Shown here in pieces: positions 54,018 through 61,754 of a stretch of DNA of 64,000 nucleotides. Source of the DNA: Anaerococcus sp. Marseille-Q5996 (lineage in GTDB: Bacteria > Bacillota > Clostridia > Tissierellales > Peptoniphilaceae). The translations under genes were made by a program, and so were the position numbers. The notes under the pieces were generated by a model that did no database searches, was not told where the DNA came from, and worked only from the letters and a program-made list of their open reading frames with translations. The number at the start of each line of letters is the position of its first letter. Positions within the stretch are counted from its first letter, which is position 1. Where the stretch lies: positions 62,001 to 126,000 of the forward strand of contig NZ_CAMPPE010000001.1 of assembly GCF_946893725.1 (NCBI RefSeq). The letters run 5' to 3'.

Positions 54018-55403
54018 ATATTTCTAGATTATACAAAAGAAAATACTAAGGCAGTTTTGCCCATAGTTGTTTTAGTTTTTGTCCTCAATTTTTTTGTAGG
54101 ATTAGCAAGTGATTTGCTTATAAAATTTGTCCTAGGATCTTTTGGGGTCATCATAGGACTTTCAATTTTTCTATCAGGAGTTGACCTTTCTATTTCTAAA
54201 ATTGGTTCTATGATGGGAGATTTTTTGGCAAGGTTTGATAAAATCATAAAAGTAGTTTTATTTGGTATTTTTATAGGATTTGTAATTTCAATGGCAGAAC
54301 CAGACCTATTAATTTTGGCCAATCAAATTACCCAAGCCATTGGACTTTCACCGTGGCTTATAGTTGCAATTATTTCTATAGGAGTGGGAATAATGATTGC
54401 AATGGGTCTTTTTAGGATTTTTAAAGAGATTTCAATTTCAAGATTAATGTGGATTGTATATTTACTTATTTTTGTCCTTATGTTCTTGGCAAATGACACA
54501 GGCCATGCCATTGCCTTTGATGCATCAGGAGCTACCACTGGAGCGATGACAACTCCATTTATAATTGCCCTTGGACTTGGTGTTGCAAATTTAAAGGGTG
54601 ATTATAGCGAAGATAACTCCTTTGGCTTGGTAGGCATAGCTTCTACCGGCCCAATTATTGCAGGGCTTTTAATGAGTCTTTCAGTGGGAGAAAATAATTT
54701 TGAAATCCAAGCAGCAGACCATGGTTCAGCCCTCATAAGTGGACTAAAAAATGCAAGCTTTGCAATAGTGCCTATTGCCCTAGTTTTTATAATAATGAAT
54801 GCTAAATATTTTAAGCTAGCAAAATACGAGTTAACAGAAATTTTACTTGGTTTGCTATATACTTATATGGGTCTAATAGTATTTTTGACCTCAGTTGAGG
54901 CTGGATTTATGGAGCTTGCCAGAGTGTTGGGCGAAGGTCTTAGGGAATCCAAATTTTTACCCCTAATAGGATTTGTAATGGGACTGGTTGTAGTTCTCGC
55001 AGAACCAGCCGTTGCCGTATTATCTGAGCAGGTTGAGGATGTAACCGGTGGTTCCATAAAAAGAAAAAGTATTTTAAGGGCCTTATCAATTGGAGTTGCA
55101 AGTGCAGTTATGCTTGCAATTATTAGGATAAATTCACAAAATTTTGCCCTTTGGATGGTTATTGTCCCAGGATTTTTGATTTCACTATTGCTATCACTTA
55201 AAATTCCGCAAATTTTTGTAGGGATTGCATTTGACTCAGGAGGAGTAGCATCAGGACCTATGACTGCGACATTTATCTTGGCCTTTTGCCAGGGAGTGGC
55301 AGGCAATGTAGCAGATGGTTTTGGAGTAATTTCTTTTGTAGCTATGATGCCAGTTCTTACAATAATGATCTTGGGCTACCTTTATAAGAAAGGAAGTAGA
55401 TAA
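54018..55403 (+). CDS. DUF1538 membrane protein, apparent AUA start
   Basis: About 461 residues, twelve or so membrane helices in two similar halves (...AISIGVGIMIAMGLFRIF... and ...GLVVVLAEPAVAVLSEQV; SGATTGAMTTPF in the first half and SGGVASGPMTATF in the second). This is the DUF1538 pattern: a putative transporter of unknown substrate. The frame is open well upstream of the first usable TTG (54057). An AAAGGAGG Shine-Dalgarno at 54006-54013 points to an ATA codon at 54018, giving xFLDYTKENTKAVLPIVV. No ATG or GTG exists in frame there. The stop overlaps the next gene (TAATG). Confidence 0.85.
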   Translation: MFLDYTKENTKAVLPIVVLVFVLNFFVGLASDLLIKFVLGSFGVIIGLSIFLSGVDLSISKIGSMMGDFLARFDKIIKVVLFGIFIGFVISMAEPDLLILANQITQAIGLSPWLIVAIISIGVGIMIAMGLFRIFKEISISRLMWIVYLLIFVLMFLANDTGHAIAFDASGATTGAMTTPFIIALGLGVANLKGDYSEDNSFGLVGIASTGPIIAGLLMSLSVGENNFEIQAADHGSALISGLKNASFAIVPIALVFIIMNAKYFKLAKYELTEILLGLLYTYMGLIVFLTSVEAGFMELARVLGEGLRESKFLPLIGFVMGLVVVLAEPAVAVLSEQVEDVTGGSIKRKSILRALSIGVASAVMLAIIRINSQNFALWMVIVPGFLISLLLSLKIPQIFVGIAFDSGGVASGPMTATFILAFCQGVAGNVADGFGVISFVAMMPVLTIMILGYLYKKGSR

Positions 55404-56011
55404 TGCAGTTTTTAAGAGTAATTTTGCCAAGAGGTCTTGGCAGCGATTTTATGAAAGTTTTACAAGATGATGGGGCAAAGGCAATTTCTTGCATGTATGG
55501 CTATGGATCAGCTACAGATGCGATTTCAAATATGCTTCATGTAGATAAAATAAGAAAAGAAATTGTAATGGCCATTTTGGATGATGAAAGTGTAAAAAAA
55601 ATACTTGATGAATTAAGTGAAAAGTTGGATAAAACCAATACAGGTATAGCATTTACATCGCCACTTGATTATAAAGGAGAAGATGATTTGAATTTTGATA
55701 TAGATTATGTAGCGCTTTATGTAATTGTAGACCGCCATGAAGGTCAAAAAGCAGTCCACATTGCCCAAGAAAATGGTGCAAGGGGTGCTACACTCGTTCA
55801 CGGACGTGGTTCTGCAAAAGAAGTAAAGTCAATTTTACTAAATATGAATATAGAGCCTGAAAAAGATATTGTAATCATGCTTGTTAAAAAAGACCTAGTA
55901 GAAAAAATTCGCGATGCCATATATGATCAAATGAATTTAATAGAAGAAAATAAGGGTATAATATACTCACTACCAGTTATGGAAGTAAGAGGTTTAGTCG
56001 AACAAAACTAA
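55403..56011 (+). CDS. Tandem PII-like regulatory protein paired with DUF1538
   Basis: 202 residues made of two PII-like units. The first (about 1-95) has LPRGLGSDFMKVLQDDGAKA and the second (about 100-200) VDRHEGQKAVHIAQENGARGATLVHGRGSAKEV. GlnB/GlnK-type sensors bind nucleotides and open or close a membrane transporter, so it probably gates the DUF1538 protein encoded one base upstream. The typical T-loop Tyr of GlnB is not obvious. Ligand unknown. Confidence 0.8.
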   Translation: MQFLRVILPRGLGSDFMKVLQDDGAKAISCMYGYGSATDAISNMLHVDKIRKEIVMAILDDESVKKILDELSEKLDKTNTGIAFTSPLDYKGEDDLNFDIDYVALYVIVDRHEGQKAVHIAQENGARGATLVHGRGSAKEVKSILLNMNIEPEKDIVIMLVKKDLVEKIRDAIYDQMNLIEENKGIIYSLPVMEVRGLVEQN

Positions 56012-56088
56012 ATTTCAACTCTTAACAGCAGGAAAAACCTTAATATAAAATTTCCTGCAAATACATAAGAAAAATAAAGGAGAAAAAA

Positions 56089-56397
56089 ATGCGTGAATTA
56101 GATACATTAGGATTTAGAGATGAAGTTGAAGCTGGCAAGGGACTTTGCCTGGTAGATTTTAATGCAACATGGTGTGGACCATGCAAAATGCAAAAGCCAG
56201 TTTTAGAAGAATTAGCAAGTGAAGTAGATTATCCAATCTATGGAGTAGATGTTGATGAGGCAGAAGAAATTGCTAGCCAATATAATGTAAATGCAGTTCC
56301 AAGCCTAATGATTTTTAAAGATGGTAAGTTACAAGAAACTCTTGTAGGTTTTCAATCAAGAGATGTCCTAGAACAAGCAATGGGAAAATATTTATAA
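56089..56397 (+). CDS. trxA: Thioredoxin
   Basis: 102-residue disulfide reductase with active site WCGPCK (about 28-33), cis-Pro in AVPSLMIFKDGK, standard length. AAAGGAG precedes the ATG. Its stop overlaps the reductase start (TAATGA), so the two are expressed together. Confidence 0.96.
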   Translation: MRELDTLGFRDEVEAGKGLCLVDFNATWCGPCKMQKPVLEELASEVDYPIYGVDVDEAEEIASQYNVNAVPSLMIFKDGKLQETLVGFQSRDVLEQAMGKYL

Positions 56398-57281
56398 TGA
56401 GATATAATTTAGCAGTAATAGGCGCGGGTCCAGCAGGACTTAGCGCCGCTGTTAATGCTAGCATAAGAAATAAAAGCGTAATAGTATTTGGATTAGATTC
56501 GCCGGCCATATCTAAAACTGAGGGGATTAAAAATTATCTGGGTTTTGGAACCATAAGTGGAGCAGAATTAAATGAAAATTTCAAAAAAACTCTTGAAGGT
56601 CATGATATAGAAAAATCCACAGAAAAAGTCCAACAAATCTATGCCATGGGAGATTACTTTGCCATAATCCTAAAGGGAGATAAGATGATCGAAGCTACAT
56701 CTGTAATTGTAGCAACAGGTATAGAACTTAAAAAAGATTTGATCGGCGAAGACAAATTTTTTGGCAAGGGCGTTTCATATTGTGCCACCTGCGATGCAAG
56801 TTTTTATAAGGGAAAAAAAGTTGTCTTAATCGGCTACAACGAAGAATCAGTCGAGGAAGCAAATTATACATCTGAAGTAGTTGATAAACTTATTTATGTA
56901 AATATGTATAAGGAAAATCCTGAACTTAACGATGATATTGAAGTTATAAATGGAGAAATTCCGGTAGAATTTGTGGGAGAAAACAATCCAACCACCCTTA
57001 AATTTAAATCTGGCAAGGAAATAGAAGCAGACGGATTTTTTATAATCAGAGACTCTTCAAAACCAGAAAGACTTGTTCCATCTATAAAAACTGATGCTGA
57101 GCATATAATAATTGATAATAATTGCCGAACAAATATCCGCGGACTTTACGCTGCAGGAGACATAGCAGGCAGACCATATCAAATAAATAAGGCGGCAGGC
57201 CAAGGACAAGTTGCAGCCCTTGATGCAGCAAAATACATTACTTTAGTAGAAAGTGGTAAGTTTTCCAAGGAAATGTGGTAA
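56397..57281 (+). CDS. Thioredoxin reductase-like flavoprotein lacking NADPH motifs (FFTR/DFTR type)
   Basis: Reduces the adjacent thioredoxin. 294 residues. FAD motif AVIGAGPAGLSAAVNA at the N-terminus, redox-active CATC in GVSYCATCDASFYKG (about 126-140), and the C-terminal FAD contact GLYAAGDIAG. The NADPH-binding GxGxxA/S and HRRxxxR motifs are absent: the site reads VLIGYNEESVEEA, followed by KLIYVNMYKEN. That is the mark of the ferredoxin-dependent flavin thioredoxin reductases known from clostridia. Electron donor is therefore probably not NADPH; this is inference. Confidence 0.88.
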   Translation: MRYNLAVIGAGPAGLSAAVNASIRNKSVIVFGLDSPAISKTEGIKNYLGFGTISGAELNENFKKTLEGHDIEKSTEKVQQIYAMGDYFAIILKGDKMIEATSVIVATGIELKKDLIGEDKFFGKGVSYCATCDASFYKGKKVVLIGYNEESVEEANYTSEVVDKLIYVNMYKENPELNDDIEVINGEIPVEFVGENNPTTLKFKSGKEIEADGFFIIRDSSKPERLVPSIKTDAEHIIIDNNCRTNIRGLYAAGDIAGRPYQINKAAGQGQVAALDAAKYITLVESGKFSKEMW

Positions 57282-57404
57282 AATTTATATTTTAAGGCCT
57301 AACAATATTTTTAATAAAAAATATATAAAAAATAGTATTTTTTAGATTGAAAAATCTAAAATAATATGTAAAATAATAAAAAGATTAAAAATTCAGGAGG
57401 AGTT

Positions 57405-57875
57405 ATGGCAGCGGAACATATTGATTTTTTTGAATTTAATAATTCGATTTTCTCTATGATTAGGGAGATTTCACATAAAATTGATATTTTATTGCAAGAT
57501 ACAGCCCAAGAATTGGGTATTACAACCTTGCAACTTAAAATGCTAATTACCCTTTATGCCAATAAGGAAGCTGTTTCTATAGGAAACTTAGGAAATGCCA
57601 TTGGTGTAACCGGAGGAAATATTTCAAATATTTGTAAAAAATTAGAAAAACAAGGGTTTGTAACAAGAATAAGATCTGAAGAAGATGAGAGAGTTGTAAA
57701 CGTAGAATTAACTGAAAAAGGGGAAAAAGCGGCTGATAAGGTTGGATCTTACTTTGACCAAATCAGAACAGACATCCCAACAGATGAGATAGATGTTAAC
57801 TTACAAACAATAATTGATGAATTAGGAGCCCTTGATGTACTTTTAGATAATTATATCTCAAGGAGCGGACTATAA
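57405..57875 (+). CDS. MarR-family transcriptional regulator
   Basis: 156 residues with a winged helix: LGITTLQLKMLITLYANKEAVSIGNLGNAIGVTGGNISNICKKLEKQGFVTRIRSEEDERVVNVELTEKG. The DRRxxxLxLTxxG wing appears as DERVVNVELTEKG. AGGAGG precedes ATG. It ends one base before ftsH, so it may control ftsH; its ligand is unknown. Upstream DNA (57282-57404) holds only short AT-rich hairpins. Confidence 0.92.
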   Translation: MAAEHIDFFEFNNSIFSMIREISHKIDILLQDTAQELGITTLQLKMLITLYANKEAVSIGNLGNAIGVTGGNISNICKKLEKQGFVTRIRSEEDERVVNVELTEKGEKAADKVGSYFDQIRTDIPTDEIDVNLQTIIDELGALDVLLDNYISRSGL

Positions 57876-57876
57876 G

Positions 57877-59883
57877 ATGAGTGATAAGAAAAATAAATCT
57901 AATAGACCCCTTTTGTATTATTGGATAATTGCGATAATTCTTTATATTGTAATTAGATTTGCATTAAATCCAGTAATTAACCAAGATGGAGCAAAAGAGG
58001 TAAGCTATAGCCAATTTGTTACTATGATTGAAAAAGATCAGGTAACTGAAGTTTTCAAAGATGAAACTAAATACACTTTTAAAGCGGTAGTAGATGGCAA
58101 AGAAGAAACTTATGAAACTGGTTTGTGGGCTGATACAGACCTTACAGATAGGCTTTTAGAAGCTAAGAAAAATAATAATAAGCTAACCTTTAGTAGGAAA
58201 ATAGAAACAACTATGAATCCATGGTTGACTATATTTCTAACATCAATCCTGCCTTTATTATTCCTATATGCAATATTTTATTTTGCATCAAGATCTCTTA
58301 CAAAAACCATGGGAGGCCGTGGTGGCGCAGATTTCATGAATTTTGGAAAATCAAATGCCAAGGTTTATGTGGAAAATAAAACAGGAAAAACTTTTAAGGA
58401 TGTAGCTGGCCAAGAAGAAGCAAAAGATTCTTTATTTGAAATCGTAGACTTTCTTCATAATCCAGGCAAATATAAAGAAATTGGTGCAAAAGTTCCAAAG
58501 GGAGTACTTTTAGTAGGACCTCCAGGAACAGGTAAAACACTTTTAGCAAAAGCGGTTGCTGGTGAAGCAAGTGTACCATTTTTCATAATATCTGGTTCAG
58601 AATTTGTGGAAATGTTTGTAGGTATGGGTGCTAGCAAAGTACGTGACTTATTTAAACAAGCCAAAGAAAAAGCTCCATGTATAGTATTTATCGATGAGAT
58701 TGATGCTATTGGTAAAAAACGTGATACTGGTGGTTTTTCTGGAAATGATGAACGTGAGCAAACTCTAAACCAATTATTAAATGAAATGGATGGTTTTGAT
58801 GCAACAGAAGGTGTAGTACTTTTGGCTGCAACAAATAGACCAGAAATATTAGACCCAGCTTTAACACGTCCAGGACGTTTTGATAGACAAGTTCAAGTAG
58901 AACTTCCTGACAAACAAGGCCGTGAAGATATCCTAAAAGTTCACGCCAAAAATATCAAACGTGAAGATAATATCGACTATGAAGAAATAGCAAGAAGAAC
59001 AGCAGGAACATCTGGGGCAGATTTAGCAAATATTGTAAACGAAGGTGCCTTACGTGCAGTACGTGAAGGACGTAAAAAATTAATCCAAGAGGACTTAGAA
59101 GAGTCAATAGAAGTAGTAATTGCAGGTCAACAAAAGAAAAATGCAGTGATTTCTGATGATCAAAAGAAAATTATTGCCTACCACGAAGTTGGCCACGCCC
59201 TAGTAGCAGCAATTCAAACCCACAAGACTCCTGTTACAAAAATTACAATTGTACCAAGAACTGGCGGGGCATTGGGTTATACAATGACAGTTGATAAAGA
59301 TGAAAAATATATCATGACCAAGCAAGAACTATTTGATGAAATTTGTACCTTTGCTGGTGGTCGTTCTGCTGAAGAGCTAGTATTTAATACAAAAACTACT
59401 GGTGCAAGCAATGACATAGAACGAGCAACAGCTATGGCAAGATCAATGGTTACAATTTATGGTATGGATGAAGATTTTGACTTTATGCAGCTAGAACAAA
59501 TCCACGGTAGATACCTTGGAGGAGAAAGAAATCTAATTGTATCAAGTGGTACGGGAAATAAAATTGATGAAAAAGTACAATCAATCATCACCCAGGCCCA
59601 CATGAGAGCAATTGAAATCTTAAAAGAAAATATGGACAAACTTCACGAAATTTCTGATTTCTTACTAAAAGAAGAAACTATCACAGGCGAAGAATTTATG
59701 GAAATTTTAAACCGTAAGGAAGCTGACCCTATTGATAAGGAAGAAATTAGAGAAAATACAGATGTGGATTTAAATGATTTAGATGATGAAAATACAGAAA
59801 TAAATGATTTACCACCTATAAATGAAAATATAGATGAAATGCCGGGCCAAGATCCTGAAGGCAACACATCAAGTGAAGATTAG
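57877..59883 (+). CDS. ftsH: ATP-dependent zinc metalloprotease FtsH
   Basis: Membrane-anchored AAA+ protease for quality control. 668 residues. Two membrane helices (about 12-30 and 112-135) flank an external domain; Walker [14 protein letters not shown], Walker [35 protein letters not shown], zinc site HEVGH (about 435-439). The C-terminal tail is acidic. It shares a transcript with the MarR regulator. Confidence 0.97.
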   Translation: MSDKKNKSNRPLLYYWIIAIILYIVIRFALNPVINQDGAKEVSYSQFVTMIEKDQVTEVFKDETKYTFKAVVDGKEETYETGLWADTDLTDRLLEAKKNNNKLTFSRKIETTMNPWLTIFLTSILPLLFLYAIFYFASRSLTKTMGGRGGADFMNFGKSNAKVYVENKTGKTFKDVAGQEEAKDSLFEIVDFLHNPGKYKEIGAKVPKGVLLVGPPGTGKTLLAKAVAGEASVPFFIISGSEFVEMFVGMGASKVRDLFKQAKEKAPCIVFIDEIDAIGKKRDTGGFSGNDEREQTLNQLLNEMDGFDATEGVVLLAATNRPEILDPALTRPGRFDRQVQVELPDKQGREDILKVHAKNIKREDNIDYEEIARRTAGTSGADLANIVNEGALRAVREGRKKLIQEDLEESIEVVIAGQQKKNAVISDDQKKIIAYHEVGHALVAAIQTHKTPVTKITIVPRTGGALGYTMTVDKDEKYIMTKQELFDEICTFAGGRSAEELVFNTKTTGASNDIERATAMARSMVTIYGMDEDFDFMQLEQIHGRYLGGERNLIVSSGTGNKIDEKVQSIITQAHMRAIEILKENMDKLHEISDFLLKEETITGEEFMEILNRKEADPIDKEEIRENTDVDLNDLDDENTEINDLPPINENIDEMPGQDPEGNTSSED

Positions 59884-59927
59884 CCAAAGAAAAAACTGCC
59901 CTAGATAATGGGCAGTTTTTTCTTTGG
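59884..59927. terminator. Strong terminator after ftsH
   Basis: An 18-bp perfect inverted repeat: CCAAAGAAAAAACTGCCC and its complement at 59910-59927, with an 8-nt loop. A and T tracts inside the arms make it able to act on both strands. Confidence 0.9.
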
Positions 59928-60109
59928 ATATAATATTACATATAATATATGTAAATAGGCCACAATGGCCTATACATTACAATTATTCTTAGTGTTAACG
60001 ATAACTGTCATGCACTATAATTATACTTAAAATAAAAAATAAAACAATTACAAACTATGTTATAATAATAACAATAGTTTATAATAAATTTTTAAAAATG
60101 GGAGGAATT

Positions 60110-61099
60110 ATGCAAACTAGTAACAAAAAAAGATGGTTAGCAGCCGGCTTGGCCTTGTTAGTATTTTTAATATCTATTTTTACAAATAGGTCAGAAAATA
60201 CAAAAGAAATTAGAGAGGCTAATGTGTACAGAGAGGCCCGCCAAAGACTTATGGGAGCAGAAGATGAAGTTTTATATGGAAACAATGCCCTACAAAGAAT
60301 TATGGTCTTAAATGTAGATGGAATGATAGCAAAAAATGAAACAAATGATTTTATAGTTGAAAAACTAGATGAAGTCCTAGAGGATAATACAATTAAGGCT
60401 GTTATTTTACATGTAAATTCTCCAGGTGGATCAGTTTATGCCAGCGAACGCATTGCAAAAAAAGTTGAGCAAATAAAGGCAAAAGACATACCAGTTTATT
60501 CTGTTATGCAAGAGCTAGCTGCAAGTGGTGGATATTACATATCAGCTCCATGCGATAAAATTTATGCATCAAATGAAAGCTTTACTGGATCTATCGGGGT
60601 GATTATGCAATCTTATTCCCTAGAAGGTTTATTTGAAGAATATGGAATCAAAGAACAAAATGTAACTACTGGCAAAATGAAAGATGCAGGGACCTTTGGC
60701 CGTGATATGAATGCGGAAGAAAAAGAATATCTTCAAGGTCTGGTAGATAGTGCCTTTGGAAGATTTGTAAAAGTTGTAGCAGATGGCCGTGACATGAGCG
60801 AATCAGAAGTGAGAAAACTTGCCGATGGTAGGATCTATGATGGTAGCCAAGCTGTGGAAAATGGTTTAGTAGATGAAATAGGCGACCTAGATGATGCGGT
60901 AGCTGATATTACAGAAAAATATAAATTAAATGATCCTATGGTATTTGAAAAAAATGAACTAATGAGCTCTTTTGCTAAATACCTACCAGCATTTAAATCT
61001 CTTACAAATAAGCCAGAATCTGACCTACAAATCTTAAAAGAATTTATGGAAAATGAGGCTAATAAACCAATGTACCTTTACGGAGGCTACTATGAGTGA
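60110..61099 (+). CDS. sppA: Signal peptide peptidase SppA
   Basis: Membrane serine protease of the S49 family that cuts leftover signal peptides. 329 residues: one N-terminal membrane helix (about 9-24), HVNSPGGSVYASERI, catalytic Ser in ELAASGGYYISAP (about 147) and Lys in TTGKMKDAG (about 199). ATG at 60110 has GGGAGG upstream. The end overlaps the RDD gene start by 8 bp. Confidence 0.95.
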   Translation: MQTSNKKRWLAAGLALLVFLISIFTNRSENTKEIREANVYREARQRLMGAEDEVLYGNNALQRIMVLNVDGMIAKNETNDFIVEKLDEVLEDNTIKAVILHVNSPGGSVYASERIAKKVEQIKAKDIPVYSVMQELAASGGYYISAPCDKIYASNESFTGSIGVIMQSYSLEGLFEEYGIKEQNVTTGKMKDAGTFGRDMNAEEKEYLQGLVDSAFGRFVKVVADGRDMSESEVRKLADGRIYDGSQAVENGLVDEIGDLDDAVADITEKYKLNDPMVFEKNELMSSFAKYLPAFKSLTNKPESDLQILKEFMENEANKPMYLYGGYYE

Positions 61100-61577
61100 A
61101 GTCCAAGTTTTAGATAAAAGAGATGTAAGAACTGACTTTTATTATGCAGGTTTTTTCATAAGGCTATTGGCGTTTGCTATTGATATGCTAGTTGTCAACG
61201 CTATTGCTAGTATTATTAAAAACCTAATAATAGGTGCTGATGTTAACATTTTTAACGGTATAGGTATATTTGCTATTATTAGCTGGATAATTACCCTAGC
61301 ATATTTCACTCTTATGACCTATTTTAATGATGGTCAAACCTTGGGCAAAATGATTACAAATATAAGGGTAGTAGCAATTAATGGAGAAAAACTAAGCCTA
61401 GGCCAAGTTGTTTCACGTGAAACATTTGGGAGATATGTACAAAATAAATTTGTAATTTTGTATTTAATAATTGCCTTTGCTCCAAAAAAACAATCACTTA
61501 TGGATATATTATCCGACACCGTAGTTGTAAAAAATAGAGAATATGAGTATTATTTGCAAACTAGAGATATTTTATAA
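61092..61577 (+). CDS. RDD-family membrane protein
   Basis: 161 residues with three hydrophobic segments. The RDD motif region is YAGFFIRLLAFAIDMLVVNAI (Arg and Asp in the first helix), and FNDGQTLGKMITNIRVV is the family's second signature. Function uncertain, possibly ion or Na+/H+ transport. ATG at 61092 follows GGAGG and overlaps sppA. A parS site lies inside, encoding QVVSRETFG. Confidence 0.88.
   Translation: MSEVQVLDKRDVRTDFYYAGFFIRLLAFAIDMLVVNAIASIIKNLIIGADVNIFNGIGIFAIISWIITLAYFTLMTYFNDGQTLGKMITNIRVVAINGEKLSLGQVVSRETFGRYVQNKFVILYLIIAFAPKKQSLMDILSDTVVVKNREYEYYLQTRDIL
61409..61424. promoter_or_regulatory. parS site (right-most)
   Basis: Perfect TGTTTCACGTGAAACA within the RDD gene, about 25 kb from oriC. 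Confidence 0.95.
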
Positions 61578-61612
61578 ATATATATAAATATAACTAAAAA
61601 AGTGTAAAATTT

Positions 61613-61647
61613 AGCCTATATTTTGTGTAAACTGCAGAATATAGGCT
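61613..61647 (+). terminator. Hairpin after the RDD gene, possible terminator
   Basis: AGCCTATATT (61613-61622) pairs with AATATAGGCT (61638-61647); only a short TTG-TT follows, so termination would be partial. Confidence 0.55.
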
Positions 61648-61678
61648 TTGTTAAATTTCTGTATTTCTTTTCAAAAAC

Positions 61679-61735
61679 ATACTATATATGGTATCATAAT
61701 TATCAGTTGATAAGAAAATATACAAGATATAGTAT
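61679..61735 (+). promoter_or_regulatory. nrd promoter with probable NrdR boxes
   Basis: Promoter TTGATA (61707-61712), 17-nt spacer, TAGTAT (61730-61735). Two similar partial palindromes, ATACTATATATGGTAT (61679-61694) and ATACAAGATATAGTAT (61720-61735), resemble NrdR boxes, centres 41 bp apart (about four helical turns). The second covers the -10 box, which suits repression. Confidence 0.55.
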
Positions 61736-61754
61736 TAGAAAAACAGAGGAAAAT

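Noticed and set aside
56027-56058. Hairpin GCAGGAAA/TTTCCTGC after the PII-like gene as a terminator
   Set aside because: A large loop and no T run after it; left out as a terminator, although a weak regulatory role is possible.
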